Origin: Candidatus Poribacteria bacterium
GTDB taxonomy: Bacteria; Poribacteria; WGA-4E; JAJDTR01
Length of the DNA stretch: 64,000 nt
Direction: 5' to 3'
NCBI GenBank assembly: GCA_028820655.1
Contig: JAPPIK010000005.1
Location: forward strand, 1 to 64,000
Shown piece by piece: positions 8,716 through 18,630 of this stretch. The notes beneath the pieces were generated by a model. The model worked only from the letters and a program-made list of their open reading frames with translations, was not told where the DNA came from and did no database searches. A program made the translations under genes and the position numbers. The stretch's first letter is position 1. Each line of letters begins with the position of its first letter.

Positions 8716-10341
8716 ATGGCGAGATTAGCCCTGGCACTAGACTCCAGTACGCAAAGCCTATCATCAATCGTCGTGGATATCGACACTGCGGAGAAAGTTC
8801 TTGAGCATTCGCTAGATTATCGGCAGGACGATAGGACAAACGTCTTCGGAATTGGGTCGGACTACATTATTCCACCGCGCGTAGAGGGTGAAGCAGATCA
8901 ACCAATCGAGATGATATTGGCATCCGTTGACGCCATGTTTGACGACCTCCGAACCGCCGGAGTCGCTGTCGAGGACATTGTTCTAATTAATAACTCCGGC
9001 CAACAACACGGGCATGTGTACCTGAATAATCGGGCTGAGAATCGCTTTGCACGTCTTAGAGAAAGGGGCTGTGGAGAATTGTCCCTCGTAAGGCTACTTC
9101 GAGGGAGTTTTTCGTACCTCACAGCACCCATATGGATGACATCCAATACCGCAAATCAGGCAGACTGCGTACGTCACGGCGTCGGAGGAAAGGGAGAAAT
9201 GATTCGTCTTTCCGGATCCGATTCGCCGCTAAGGTTCACAGGGGCGGTCGTGAGGCGGGTTGCCGAGCAGTTTCCCGATGTTTATCGTGCTACGGAAAAC
9301 ATTCAATTGATAAGTAGCTTAATACCTTCGATTTTGACCGGGAATTCAAAGACCCCCATTGACTACGGCAACGCCTGCGGAATGTCCCTCATGGATTATA
9401 GTACGAGGATTTGGTCGCGTGAGTTGCTGAATGCAACATCAAAAGGATTACTGGGAGGAGGCGACGCGTTGATAAAGAAATTGCCGAATCTGGTACCCCC
9501 CGACTCCGTAGTAGGTAATATCGGCATGTATTTCGTAGAGAAATACGGATTTCATGCTGGATGCAAGGTCATCGCCGGATCCGGAGATAATCCTCAAGCA
9601 AAAACTTTGGTGGAAGGAGATCTACTCAGTTTGGGAACTAGCTTCGTGAACATGGTGTCGACTGATGGCAACGTACACGATATGAGTGGAATGGCAAATG
9701 CGATGTATGACGGCGTCGGAAGACCGTTCATGTTTGGTTGCAGGACGAACGGTGCATTGGTGTGGGACCAGATTAGAGCGCTTTACGGATTGGGAAAAGA
9801 GGACTATCAACCCGCTGAATCGGCATTGAAGGCGGTGACACCTGGATCCTCCATGACCTTCTGGCAGCCAAAAACCGAGTCGTTCCCACCCTCCGGCAGC
9901 TTCGACATCATTCGAAAAGCCCCTCACATCGACACAGGGTTAGGCTTAGATTATTCCGGGGTCATTGAGACAAGCTTGGCTGCGGTGTACGTACATTCAA
10001 AACAGTTCACCGGAATCGCCAATGCGCCCCTGCACGTCACCGGCGGCGCGACACACAGTCCGGAAATCATGAGACGTGTCGCAGCAATCTGGAATCGCAA
10101 GATTGTCCCTATCGAAAAGGGAGGGCCCGCTCTGGGAGCCGCGGTCGCGGGAATCCATGCATACTACAAATCTCGAAATGAACCGTTTTCACTTGAAGAT
10201 TTTAACCAATCAGTCTTGAGAAGAAGCCAACCTATTGTGCCGCGCGCCGAAGATGCCACGGTGTTTCACTCGCCCCGTAAATACCTCGAACGGTTCATAT
10301 CAGAGGAAGCTAAGATTCTAGCGGAACATCCGGTCAGATAG
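8716..10341 (+). CDS. FGGY-family carbohydrate kinase, xylulokinase-like
   Basis: FGGY kinases phosphorylate sugars such as xylulose, glycerol or ribulose with ATP. The N-terminal ATPase-fold phosphate loop is visible (LALDSSTQSL), as are GQQHGHVYL, the TAPIWMTSNTANQ segment, the hinge GSGDNPQAKTL followed by LSLGTSFV, and the C-terminal adenosine motif HVTGGATHSPEIM with GPALGAAVAG. The match to xylulokinase is the best I can give, but the usual D in the PIWMD segment is replaced by T, so substrate specificity is unsure. At 541 residues it is slightly longer than typical xylulokinases (about 490-510). GGTGGAG lies upstream of the ATG. No sugar transporter or isomerase is adjacent on this strand. 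Confidence 0.85.
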   Translation: MARLALALDSSTQSLSSIVVDIDTAEKVLEHSLDYRQDDRTNVFGIGSDYIIPPRVEGEADQPIEMILASVDAMFDDLRTAGVAVEDIVLINNSGQQHGHVYLNNRAENRFARLRERGCGELSLVRLLRGSFSYLTAPIWMTSNTANQADCVRHGVGGKGEMIRLSGSDSPLRFTGAVVRRVAEQFPDVYRATENIQLISSLIPSILTGNSKTPIDYGNACGMSLMDYSTRIWSRELLNATSKGLLGGGDALIKKLPNLVPPDSVVGNIGMYFVEKYGFHAGCKVIAGSGDNPQAKTLVEGDLLSLGTSFVNMVSTDGNVHDMSGMANAMYDGVGRPFMFGCRTNGALVWDQIRALYGLGKEDYQPAESALKAVTPGSSMTFWQPKTESFPPSGSFDIIRKAPHIDTGLGLDYSGVIETSLAAVYVHSKQFTGIANAPLHVTGGATHSPEIMRRVAAIWNRKIVPIEKGGPALGAAVAGIHAYYKSRNEPFSLEDFNQSVLRRSQPIVPRAEDATVFHSPRKYLERFISEEAKILAEHPVR

Positions 10342-10743
10342 ACTTTCGCCGAAGCGAAGGGGGAAAACTCTTAACAGTTGAAGCATGGACAAACAGTCGT
10401 ATCAAGCAACCGAGAATCCAATGAATTCGGTTTTTCTTCCCCCACACTGCGATTTGGGGATCGGCATCTGACATATAATCGCGCCGTCGGTAAATGTGGA
10501 ACGAGTTGAAAGTTTTACCAATTTTCTGCGGCCGAGCCGCTTCATCTGATTATGTATTTGACAGATTCTCATTATCCTGATAACGTGTATGAACGGCAAA
10601 TAGCCCACAGGGATTCCCGCGAACTACGCGACACACCTTTAGGCTATGTTTCTACCGACAGAATCGTTCTTATTATGTCCTGCATGCTGTAGTGTGATAC
10701 CGCCTAAACATATTGTTAATACACACTTCGAAAGGAGAGTTTC
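10342..10743. other. Intergenic region before the dihaem cytochrome gene
   Basis: A short 5-bp hairpin (TTCGC/GCGAA near 10344-10358) follows the kinase stop without a T-tract. A TTGACA at 10558-10563 has only a poor -10 partner (TAACGT, 17 bp away). No gene is recognisable. Confidence 0.4.
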
Positions 10744-11523
10744 GTGCGTAACATCATCTTCCGATTGTATCCACTCATTACAATTTTGTGTCTATCTCTA
10801 GTGTTCTCTATCCCAACTTACGCCAAAATGTCCGAAGAGGCCCAACTCGGTCGTGAGCTATTTTACGATCCGTCATTTGGAGGCACTCTAGAACCCAAGA
10901 AGATTAGCGGGCTTGCTTGTGCGGACTGCCATGCGGATTTCGATGAAGAGGCCAATCCGGATGGCAAGATACGTGCGGGCCACAGCATCATTGGTGTACC
11001 GTACCGTGGCGAAGCAAAAGGGGGGATGATAAAAGCTGATATCTTCCGTCGTGCTGCCGGCGGCGGCGGGTACTGTTATCAACGCTTTCTACAGCGTGTT
11101 CCAACCGCCAAAGTAGACCCAACCGCTATCCCGGAAGAGCAGGCGGAAGCACTAATGGCGTATTTCGAGCATGTGTCGGGCGACAACAAGGGACCGCAGT
11201 TTCAACTGCAAGAACTTGATAAAGAAGCGGCGAACTCTGCGGCAGACAAGATTGTCGAGATGGCGGGCGATGCAAAAAAGGGGTGGAAGTTATATAGCCG
11301 AGCTTGTAACGATTGTCACCCAACCGCACGGAAAGCCGGGATCGGATCGCAGCTAATCCGTCGTAGACCGCCGTCTAACGTGCCAAAGCAGTTACACAAA
11401 TACGCAGCCAAGATTCGCGGCGGCGGTTTCATCATGCCGTTTTACTCCGAGGATCGGCTGTCTGATCAGGACATCGCAGATATTATCGCGTTTTTACACC
11501 AAGAAATGACGGCCGGTAAGTGA
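10744..11523 (+). CDS. Secreted dihaem c-type cytochrome
   Basis: The GTG start is preceded by GAAAGGAGAG and opens a typical signal peptide of about 27 residues ending in TYA. The mature protein has two c-type haem motifs, CADCH near residue 59 and CNDCH near residue 191. The first domain begins QLGRELFYDPSFGG, a phrase seen in MauG/cytochrome c peroxidase-like and related dihaem proteins. The second ends in a class I cytochrome c helix with MPFYSEDRLSDQDIADIIAFL, in which the Met is the likely sixth ligand. A periplasmic electron-transfer or oxidase-partner role is probable. A lone CYQR follows the first domain and could be an extra ligand or a structural Cys. No enzyme partner is adjacent. 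Confidence 0.8.
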   Translation: MRNIIFRLYPLITILCLSLVFSIPTYAKMSEEAQLGRELFYDPSFGGTLEPKKISGLACADCHADFDEEANPDGKIRAGHSIIGVPYRGEAKGGMIKADIFRRAAGGGGYCYQRFLQRVPTAKVDPTAIPEEQAEALMAYFEHVSGDNKGPQFQLQELDKEAANSAADKIVEMAGDAKKGWKLYSRACNDCHPTARKAGIGSQLIRRRPPSNVPKQLHKYAAKIRGGGFIMPFYSEDRLSDQDIADIIAFLHQEMTAGK

Positions 11524-11549
11524 CATCGGTTTGCGCAAAGAATCTAAAC

Positions 11550-12209
11550 TCATTGTTTCGTCAATTTGACGCCTTGAATCTCCTCCAAAGCGGTAAGTTC
11601 TTGGAAAAAAGGCTCCCAGCCTTCAGAGTTCTTAAAGGAGACATGATACCTGAGTTCAATCCCGCCGGTTTTTGACGTTTCTTGATGGATGAGCCGCTCG
11701 TGAACGAGATATCTGTCGAAAATTGTGCGAATAGTTGGTTCGGAAGCACACGCCAGCGGCGCTTTGAAGTTAAGTTGATAGGTGTCCCGATAGGGATGCC
11801 TGCCGTGCCACCAGTGAAGTAGGATGATGATCCCGCCAATCAGAAACGTCCCCAAAATGGCTATGGGCGGGTCGCTCGCACCCACTGCCATTCCCGTTGC
11901 CAAAGCGAAAAATACGAAGGCAATATCGCGAGGATCTTGAACGACGGTGCGAAACCGAATAATCGACAGTGCACCTACTAGGCTGAATGCTCGTGCCACG
12001 CTGTCGCCGATAACAACCATAACAACCGAAATTAACATACAGAGAATTATAAGTGTATCTGTAAAAGACCGCTCGGTAATTCCCAAGTGCGTCCAATGGT
12101 AAACAACGGAAATGACAATGCCAAGCGCAAAAGCTAGTAGCAACTTGAGAGCAATAGATCCAACTGTCGCTACGGAGTACGGTACCAAGAATTCGTTCAA
12201 AAAATCCAT
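11550..12209 (-). CDS. DUF4956-type integral membrane protein
   Basis: About four transmembrane helices lie between residues 15 and 135, with the conserved segment ARAFSLVGALSIIRFRT and the DPRDIAFVFFALATGMAVG stretch typical of DUF4956. A cytoplasmic alpha/beta C-terminal domain of about 80 residues follows. Relatives are often neighbours of VTC-domain polyphosphate polymerases or CotH-like kinases, but neither is present here, so the role remains unknown. No strong ribosome-binding site precedes the ATG. It converges with the dihaem cytochrome gene, with 26 bp between the two stops. Confidence 0.75.
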   Translation of the reverse strand: MDFLNEFLVPYSVATVGSIALKLLLAFALGIVISVVYHWTHLGITERSFTDTLIILCMLISVVMVVIGDSVARAFSLVGALSIIRFRTVVQDPRDIAFVFFALATGMAVGASDPPIAILGTFLIGGIIILLHWWHGRHPYRDTYQLNFKAPLACASEPTIRTIFDRYLVHERLIHQETSKTGGIELRYHVSFKNSEGWEPFFQELTALEEIQGVKLTKQ

Positions 12210-12257
12210 ATCTTACTAAGTTTACGGACTGTTTTTGCTAGGTGAGAAGATTGCTCG

Positions 12258-13112
12258 TTACTGCAAATGTTTAGCTGACATGCGCTTGAGAAACGCCAAA
12301 CCTTCCGTTGCCAAGATTTCGGCGCTCGGAGCGATGTCCCGCCAGATGGCAGTGGCCGCGGCGATTTCTTTAACCGCCGGTGTGAACGACTCGATTACCA
12401 ACCACCGATCATAATTGACTCTTGCCAGAGCATTGAATACCTCCTCCCAATCAACTAATCCGGTGCCCGGAGTTCCTCGATCATTCTCGCATGCGTGGAG
12501 ATGATGTAACAGTGTTCCAGCATTGGTAATTGCCTGCGCTAGGTTTTTCTCTTCAATATTCATATGAAACGTGTCTAGATGAATCTTGAAGAATGGACTG
12601 TTAACGGCACTAGACAGTTTTATAGCGTCGGCGACAATATTGAGGAAGTACGTTTCAAAACGGTTTAATGGCTCCATTGCGACGGTAACGCCACGCTGTC
12701 CCGCGAAATCTGCCACTTCGCCAAGTATATCGACACACCAATCCCACTCCTGCTGGTTCCTACCACGACCAACTAATGCGCCGACAGCACTGTATACTGG
12801 TCCGACAAGTGTGTCGCCACCCAATTCCGCGAGAACATCGATTGAATGTTTCAGGTAATTCTTTCCTATCTCGCGAATTGCGGCATCTTCATGAATCGGA
12901 TTGCGATCATGCGTCATGATGGCACATCCTATCGGGTGCAGATTCGTGTCTCTTAACGCCGCCTTTGTGTGCCGTATATCCACGGTTTCGTGGTCGAAGA
13001 TTGGGATCTCAACACCATCGAAACCCATTTCCGCGACCTTTGGAATCAAGTCAACGGATTCGCGGTCAAATTTGTCCGCCCACAACAATAGGTTGACCCC
13101 ATACTTTGGCAT
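12258..13112 (-). CDS. Sugar epimerase/isomerase, D-tagatose/D-psicose 3-epimerase-like
   Basis: A TIM-barrel protein of the xylose-isomerase-like superfamily, 284 residues. The four metal-site segments of ketose 3-epimerases are visible: AMEPLNRFETY (Glu), KIHLDTFHMNIEE (Asp), HLHACENDRGTPGTG (His) and WLVIESF (Glu). The N-terminus MPKYGVNLLLWADKF also fits that group. The reaction would be C3 epimerisation of a ketose, but other sugar isomerase activities are possible. GGGAG and AAGG precede the ATG. It sits about 50 bp downstream of no gene of its own strand and just upstream of the DUF4956 gene, with a 48-bp gap, so the two may be co-transcribed. Confidence 0.83.
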   Translation of the reverse strand: MPKYGVNLLLWADKFDRESVDLIPKVAEMGFDGVEIPIFDHETVDIRHTKAALRDTNLHPIGCAIMTHDRNPIHEDAAIREIGKNYLKHSIDVLAELGGDTLVGPVYSAVGALVGRGRNQQEWDWCVDILGEVADFAGQRGVTVAMEPLNRFETYFLNIVADAIKLSSAVNSPFFKIHLDTFHMNIEEKNLAQAITNAGTLLHHLHACENDRGTPGTGLVDWEEVFNALARVNYDRWLVIESFTPAVKEIAAATAIWRDIAPSAEILATEGLAFLKRMSAKHLQ

Positions 13113-13225
13113 AACCTTGTCTCCCTAATTCCGACGCTGCGTGTGCTTTCTATAGTTGATTCTAAGAATGTCCGACATGTTTATTCCGGTATAGAAATCC
13201 ATGGGTCTCACATATTGTTCCGACG

Positions 13226-15148
13226 TCAACGCCGATGAAAGCGCCGCTCTAATTCACTTTTGGTTAATTCGACTGTTATTGGCCGAGCGTGTGGACAATT
13301 GAATGGTAATTTTGCCTTCGATAACTCCTTAATCAGGTTCACCATCTCCTCCATTGTCAATGGATCGCCGGCTTTGACAGCGGATTTGCAGGCAAGTGTA
13401 ATCAAAGCTCGATCTTGAACTTCAAGCATTTCTACCGCAGGTCCATCGGCGGTAGCAACCTTATCAAGAAGATCCGTGACAGTGTTGGAGACAAGTCGAA
13501 TAGGAAGCGCCGAAGGAATCGCGCGCACGAGAACGGTGTTTCCCCCGAAAAATTCTATGTCAAAGCCCATCATTCCAAAGAAACTTTCGTTTGCGCTAAA
13601 AGAGCTCAGCTGTTGCGGGGATACTTCAATCGTCACGGGAAGCAACAGTCCCTGTACCGGTATACCGTCAGCCTTCAACTGTTCGGTAAATCGTTCGTAG
13701 AGCACCCGTTCTGCCGCGACATGTTGATCTATGATAAACACCCGGTCTTGACTTTCCGCAACTATGTAGGTGTTGAAGAGATTGGTCTTTAACTCTACAT
13801 TTTCGAATTCAAACAATTCAAGGTTCACGCCGTCCGGTATTGTCCGATGAGGAGGCTGGACGGCGGTAGAAATTGGTTGTATCTTAGGTGGTAATCCATC
13901 TTCCGATGTTACACTCTTCCTATTCCCAACTGTATCTATCGGAGGCCTTGTCGGTATATTCTCCGTGCGTTGATTGAATTGCCCAGTCTCTACTCCCTTG
14001 ATAAGTGCTTTGGAATTGATACGTGGCGACGAATCTATTGACCCTTCTGTCGAGGCAGTGTCCACATTCGTCTTAGTAATTCCCTTAATGCCGCAAGAGA
14101 TTTCCTCCTTCTCCTCTTTTGTAGTGTCCCGCTCATCGGTTTCTATTCTTGGAATGTATTTATGCTGGAATACTCCACTGTGAATCACCCTCACTATACC
14201 GCCGTACATTCCTCTTTCATTCCGAAACCGAACTTCAGTTTTGGCGGGATGCACATTGACGTCAACCTCCTCAGTATCTATGGTCAAAAAAAGGAAGGCG
14301 ACCGAGTATCGATCTTTGGGGATCAATGAACGCATAGCTTCTGCGAGTGCAGCTCCGAGCAGTCTACTGCGAATGGGGCGTCGATTCAGAAAGAAAAGTT
14401 GATAATTGCGATTCGACTTCGTCAACTCAGGTCTGCCGATGAAGCAGTGGAGGTGAAAATTTGCTAGATCGGCATCAAATTCAATCAAATTGTCGGCGAA
14501 TTCCCTTCCGTACAGCAGACGAATTCGTTCAATGTGCGAATCACAGGAACGCACATCAACTGAGGTGCGTCCATTGTGGGAAAGGGAGAATTGAACCTTC
14601 GGATGAGCAAGTGCCGCCCACATGACTTGATTGTTGATATGGTTGAATTCCGTCGTTCCACTCTTGAGGAATTTTTGACGAGCCGGCACATTATAGAAAA
14701 GGTTGTTAACTACAATTTGAGTGCCTGGCGAACAGCCGCATTGTTGAACAGAGCGAACCCTGCCGCCTTCCACCGCCACTCTGGTGCCCTCAAGCGCGTC
14801 TTCGGTTCTAGTCAATAATTCAAACCGTGATACGGAAGCGATGCTCGGTAACGCTTCGCCGCGAAAACCGAACGTGTGGATCCGCTGGAGATCTTCAATG
14901 CTGCGAACTTTGCTCGTAGCGTGACGCTCCAAGGCAATCAGAGCATCTTCTCGACTCATCCCGGTCCCGTTGTCCGAAACGCTCAGGCGGACCGTTCCTC
15001 CGGCGCGCACTTCAACGGCAACACTCGTACTCTTTGCATCAACAGCATTCTCGATCAACTCTTTGACTGCAGAAGCTGGACGTTCTACCACTTCGCCGGC
15101 AGCAATCTTGTTCGAAACATCGGGCGGTAAAATCTTAACCTGCGCCAT
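13226..15148 (-). CDS. mutL: DNA mismatch repair protein MutL, endonuclease type
   Basis: MutL couples mismatch recognition by MutS to strand incision. The GHKL ATPase motifs are clear: ELIENAVDA, SDNGTGM, RHATSK and GFRGEALPSI. After a Ser/Thr-rich linker, the C-terminal domain shows DQHVAAERVLYE, matching the endonuclease signature DQHA(X)2E(X)4E with one A-to-V change, plus ACKSAVKAGD and CPHARP. It is therefore the self-nicking kind, not the MutH-dependent kind. The ATG at 15148 follows GGAGCC and gives 640 residues. The upstream in-frame start at 15208 would add 20 residues without family similarity. MutS is not in the window. Confidence 0.96.
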   Translation of the reverse strand: MAQVKILPPDVSNKIAAGEVVERPASAVKELIENAVDAKSTSVAVEVRAGGTVRLSVSDNGTGMSREDALIALERHATSKVRSIEDLQRIHTFGFRGEALPSIASVSRFELLTRTEDALEGTRVAVEGGRVRSVQQCGCSPGTQIVVNNLFYNVPARQKFLKSGTTEFNHINNQVMWAALAHPKVQFSLSHNGRTSVDVRSCDSHIERIRLLYGREFADNLIEFDADLANFHLHCFIGRPELTKSNRNYQLFFLNRRPIRSRLLGAALAEAMRSLIPKDRYSVAFLFLTIDTEEVDVNVHPAKTEVRFRNERGMYGGIVRVIHSGVFQHKYIPRIETDERDTTKEEKEEISCGIKGITKTNVDTASTEGSIDSSPRINSKALIKGVETGQFNQRTENIPTRPPIDTVGNRKSVTSEDGLPPKIQPISTAVQPPHRTIPDGVNLELFEFENVELKTNLFNTYIVAESQDRVFIIDQHVAAERVLYERFTEQLKADGIPVQGLLLPVTIEVSPQQLSSFSANESFFGMMGFDIEFFGGNTVLVRAIPSALPIRLVSNTVTDLLDKVATADGPAVEMLEVQDRALITLACKSAVKAGDPLTMEEMVNLIKELSKAKLPFNCPHARPITVELTKSELERRFHRR

Positions 15149-15265
15149 GGTTGGCTCCTGTAGAACAGCAATTGAACGTAGAAGCAACTGACAGTATTGC
15201 CGATCCAAAATCTTGGCTACAGAATGTAATTCTAGGAATTGCAGTCATTGTGTTGTTGAATCCCT

Positions 15266-15662
15266 TCAACGTCCCGCGTTAGTGTTGCGAAATAGCCAAG
15301 ATTCAGCCTTCAATGTAGAAGCCGCACCGAGAGCGGATTCAGAAAATTCTGGAGCACTCTGATCATCTAGCGCATAAAGATGGTAGGGACAGGCGTGCGT
15401 GTCGATGAAGACAGATACGGAAGGATAGAATTCACGACAATGCGCAATTAATTTAGGACAATGCGGAAGAAAACGGTATCCTGTGGGGAATGGTACATCA
15501 CCATTGAGACAAATCTTCTCAACCCGTGATTCCGCCATAACCTTTTGTGCAGCCGTCAACAACGCACACGTGCGGAGTCTGCGGGCTATCAAGTTTCATT
15601 TCTGTCTTGACACGTTCAACAATCTCGCCATGATGCGTTAATTCCACGACATTGGCGAGACA
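15266..15662 (-). pseudogene. Decayed gene of unknown family, split between two reading frames
   Basis: Two overlapping minus-strand frames both look protein-like. One (15519-15662) reads ...VVELTHHGEIVERVKTEM... then CVVDGCTKGYGGITG and a stop. The other (15266 to about 15535) continues with VEKICLNGD, RFLPHCPKLIAHCREFYP and VFIDTHACPYHLYALDD. Neither has a convincing start or ribosome-binding site, and a stop codon lies directly upstream of the first. A one-base indel near 15520-15535 would join them. Composition, with repeated HCP/ACP motifs, looks like a real Cys/His-rich protein. I do not recognise the family. Confidence 0.4.
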
Positions 15663-15983
15663 CTAACAAAGCGACAGCAGGTGTTTAAGTAATAGGTAGT
15701 CCAAATGCAACTCCGCTTGACATTTTCGAGGAAGTTTCAGAACCCGTGCCCGGATTGTCACTTTAAGGGCGGTGGCTAGCTCTTTGGTGATTGGTAATCA
15801 AGGACGGCAGCACACAAACCCCTCAATAGTCCAGAGTCATGCACTCAAATGCTAAACGTGCGGTTGTACTTCGTTCAGAGTAAGGTCGCATGGTCGCTCA
15901 TCCGTATTCGCGCGACACGACTACTCTAACATGGCAGTAACAGAGTGTCAACTGCAAAAACGTAGCATAGCATCCTGAACGGC
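15663..15983. other. Intergenic region without a recognisable gene
   Basis: No ORF of useful length and no RNA gene was recognised between the decayed gene and the promoter at 15984. It could hold the lost 5' part of that gene, but no coding-like stretch remains. Confidence 0.4.
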
Positions 15984-16012
15984 TTGACACCGAGCTGCAA
16001 ACCATCTATAAT
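15984..16012 (+). promoter_or_regulatory. Perfect-consensus sigma-70-type promoter
   Basis: TTGACA (15984-15989) and TATAAT (16007-16012) are separated by exactly 17 bp. The start point should be near 16019. This gives an untranslated leader of about 130 nt before the ATG at 16151. Confidence 0.8.
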
Positions 16013-16150
16013 GATTCCACCTGAATCCATAGAATCCGAATATTGAGGAAGCGTGTTGCCGAATCTATAATTACAGTACGGAGATTTCGAGCTAGCGGAC
16101 TATTTTTGGGACGCGGAATTCACCTTGAGATAGGAAGGAGTATCAACCGA

Positions 16151-16858
16151 ATGAAACTCGTACCTATGATTTGGCTCGTAATTATTCAACTGCTCCTTTT
16201 GTGTCCCTGCCAAATCGCTCAGTCTGGAACTTGGCGCGACGATTTTGAAGACAAGGCAACCGACGAATGGACAATATACAATCTGGACCGTCGGGTTGAA
16301 AAGTGGTGGATTGAAGACGGTGAGGCAGTCGGCGAAATATTTCATCCGGGATATATGAGTTTGTGGCTGACGGGAGAGTTAAGTTGGCGAGAATACTCCG
16401 TTTCGTGTCGAGCAAAGTTGGTAGAGGAAAAAAATGATCCTGCGACTATCGGACTTACTCTTCATGATAGAGGTGAAGAAGATACTCGTTACCTCTTCTT
16501 TGTTGAAATTACCCTTGGAATCGTCCGCATTATCAAGGCCACACCAAATGGCTGGTTCATACGACATTTTCCTTTTGTAACGGAGATAGACACGTGGTAT
16601 GTGTTAAAGGCTACAATTAACGGGGAATTCATGGAATTTCAGGTTGACGATGAGGTTTTTGTGAGTCGGGATTTAGATCCATTGAAAGGCGGACAAGCTG
16701 GACTGGTGGTTTCAGATGCGCGCGCTCATTTCGACGACATTGAAATTAGCGGATCAAATATTAAGAACGGCGGGCCCGGACGTCCGCGCTCAGTTGATGA
16801 AGGACGGAAATTACCAACGATTTGGGCCAAGATAAAATCTAACGCATCGGCCAACTAA
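16151..16858 (+). CDS. Secreted lectin-fold (DUF1080/LamG-like) protein
   Basis: The ATG at 16151 follows GGAAGGAG by about 10 bp and begins a signal peptide (MKLVPMIWLVIIQLLLLCPC...). A TTG at 16043 in the same frame would extend the chain by 36 Arg-rich residues and is not favoured. The rest is a single beta-sandwich of the concanavalin/LamG/DUF1080 kind: DDFEDKATDEWTIYN, WWIEDGEAVGE, YSVSCRAKLV, WYVLKATINGEFMEFQVDDE, GGQAGLVVSDARAHFDDIEI. Such domains often bind or hydrolyse glycans, or serve as carbohydrate-binding modules. No catalytic assignment is possible. The LLLLC within the signal could also serve as a lipobox, so a lipoprotein is possible. Confidence 0.75.
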   Translation: MKLVPMIWLVIIQLLLLCPCQIAQSGTWRDDFEDKATDEWTIYNLDRRVEKWWIEDGEAVGEIFHPGYMSLWLTGELSWREYSVSCRAKLVEEKNDPATIGLTLHDRGEEDTRYLFFVEITLGIVRIIKATPNGWFIRHFPFVTEIDTWYVLKATINGEFMEFQVDDEVFVSRDLDPLKGGQAGLVVSDARAHFDDIEISGSNIKNGGPGRPRSVDEGRKLPTIWAKIKSNASAN

Positions 16859-16950
16859 CTGAATGGGCGCGGGACAGCCCGCTACTTCTCCCGTTTGACC
16901 AAGCGCCGATGTTCTCTTTTGGGTAAAGTCCTTTGTAAGGTTCAACACGG

Positions 16951-18558
16951 TCAATCCATCAATTGATCCGCCAGACATCGTGGATTGAGTTTCTCCCCCG
17001 TTGCATTAACGAGCAATTCTTTCCAATGTACACTCCTGCCCGGTTTGAAGACCTTTTCGCGCAGATATTCACCGACACGCTCTTGGTTGACATATCCCGT
17101 CTTTTCGACTCCGGCGCCACCCAATACGCAACGATCAATGGTATGCTGTAATTGAGAGGCGACTATCTCTCCCAACAGATAATTGTGGTAGTAGACCGGT
17201 GCCGTCGCAATGTGAATCTTGGCTGCCCAGTCAGGTGCATCCCGACCATCTGGACGGGTCAGAAATTGAAAGCGCTCGACCAAATCCCACCATATTTTAT
17301 TCAGGTTTTGATCTGGATTGCGGTAGAACTCACGTTCAAAGCAGATCATCACCATCGCCCACCGGATAAAGATGAGCATCCGCAAACGAAATGTTTCGTC
17401 CATTTCAGCCGAAATTAGTTGCTTCAGGTGAGCCGGAAGACCGATCATACGATCCAACCATTCCGCATTGTGAGCCAGGCGTCCCAAAAGCATTGCCGTT
17501 CCCTCCGTAATGATCAAGTGCGCAGGAGTCCGCAGCGTGAATGGAAGTGCCCTGTCTAATTCCCTGTCGTAAACTGCATGCCCATACTCGTGAAGCACCG
17601 TTTCCATCCACTTTGCAGTTGGTCTGATATTCGCGAGCACACGTACATCACCCAGTCGATCAATGTGAATACAAAACGCATGCTGATTCTTGCCGCCTCG
17701 CTCGTAAAGATCGCTATTTTCGACAAGATCATCGATGGGCAACTTGATACCTTGAAAGAAAACCTCTGCAACTTCCACTATGTCTATGTCGGCGAACAGT
17801 TCATCAAAATTGACCTCGCCGACATGGGGCGCTTCTTGAAAGAAAACATCTGAATAATGCCAAGGACGAAGTGCCTCTACGTCGATGTCAAATCGCCTCG
17901 CGAGGTTATTGTCTAGTTTTAATTTAATCTTGGAATAGGGCTCGTTAGTTAAGGCTTCCATCTGGCTGACTGTTTCCAAGAGTTCTTCGGAGTCAATCTC
18001 GTGAAGCGTCAGCGACATCTGATAGTAATCCTCGAACCCGACCGCTTGTGCTGATTCGTTTCGCAAGCGGGCTAGTTTAATGAGGTCCGCTGCAACTCTG
18101 TGTCCAATCTGCTTGCTAGCTTCCCACACAATTCGCCTTCTTTTCTGGTCGATTTCCGACTTCAATACATCGCGGATAGCGTTGTCATTCATCTCTACTC
18201 CACCAACGACCGCGCGATGTGTAGTAAAGATCTGTTCAATCGCGGTCTGCTGCCTGACAAGCTCCTTGATTGCCTCTGAAGGTAGTTGCTCCGATGTAAA
18301 TTCCAAGAGCAACAACTGTAATTGCCGTGACAATTGACTAGGCACATTTTGGGATTCTGCATGGAATGCCTTCAACTCCTCGAATCGGTCGTGGTCGGCG
18401 AAAATGAGACGATATTCTGTTTCTAGTTGCTCAACCCTTTGAGTTGCTTCATACGATCCCGTTATACTCGCCTCCCAATATGCTTCAGCCAAACGCCCGG
18501 CGAGGGGCTCGACGACTGCCGTAAGGTCATCAACAAACCGCTGTATTTTTGATTCCAT
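16951..18558 (-). CDS. Gluzincin zinc metallopeptidase, M2/M3-like
   Basis: The 535-residue chain is largely helical. Its zinc-binding motif is HEYGH at residues 323-327, and the third ligand is probably E352 in the ITEGTAML segment. The spacing and the phrase HEYGHAVYDREL place it near the M2 (peptidyl-dipeptidase A) and M3 (thimet oligopeptidase) families. It should cut short peptides and, having no signal peptide, act in the cytoplasm. The ATG has a strong GGAGGAG ribosome-binding site. An intrinsic terminator of the preceding transcript lies just upstream, so the gene must have its own promoter. Confidence 0.85.
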   Translation of the reverse strand: MESKIQRFVDDLTAVVEPLAGRLAEAYWEASITGSYEATQRVEQLETEYRLIFADHDRFEELKAFHAESQNVPSQLSRQLQLLLLEFTSEQLPSEAIKELVRQQTAIEQIFTTHRAVVGGVEMNDNAIRDVLKSEIDQKRRRIVWEASKQIGHRVAADLIKLARLRNESAQAVGFEDYYQMSLTLHEIDSEELLETVSQMEALTNEPYSKIKLKLDNNLARRFDIDVEALRPWHYSDVFFQEAPHVGEVNFDELFADIDIVEVAEVFFQGIKLPIDDLVENSDLYERGGKNQHAFCIHIDRLGDVRVLANIRPTAKWMETVLHEYGHAVYDRELDRALPFTLRTPAHLIITEGTAMLLGRLAHNAEWLDRMIGLPAHLKQLISAEMDETFRLRMLIFIRWAMVMICFEREFYRNPDQNLNKIWWDLVERFQFLTRPDGRDAPDWAAKIHIATAPVYYHNYLLGEIVASQLQHTIDRCVLGGAGVEKTGYVNQERVGEYLREKVFKPGRSVHWKELLVNATGEKLNPRCLADQLMD

Positions 18559-18630
18559 GAATTACTCCTCCGAACTTAGCGTCACACACGACGTTCAAGC
18601 TGCTGAAGGCCCATCGGTCACTCGGGTGAA

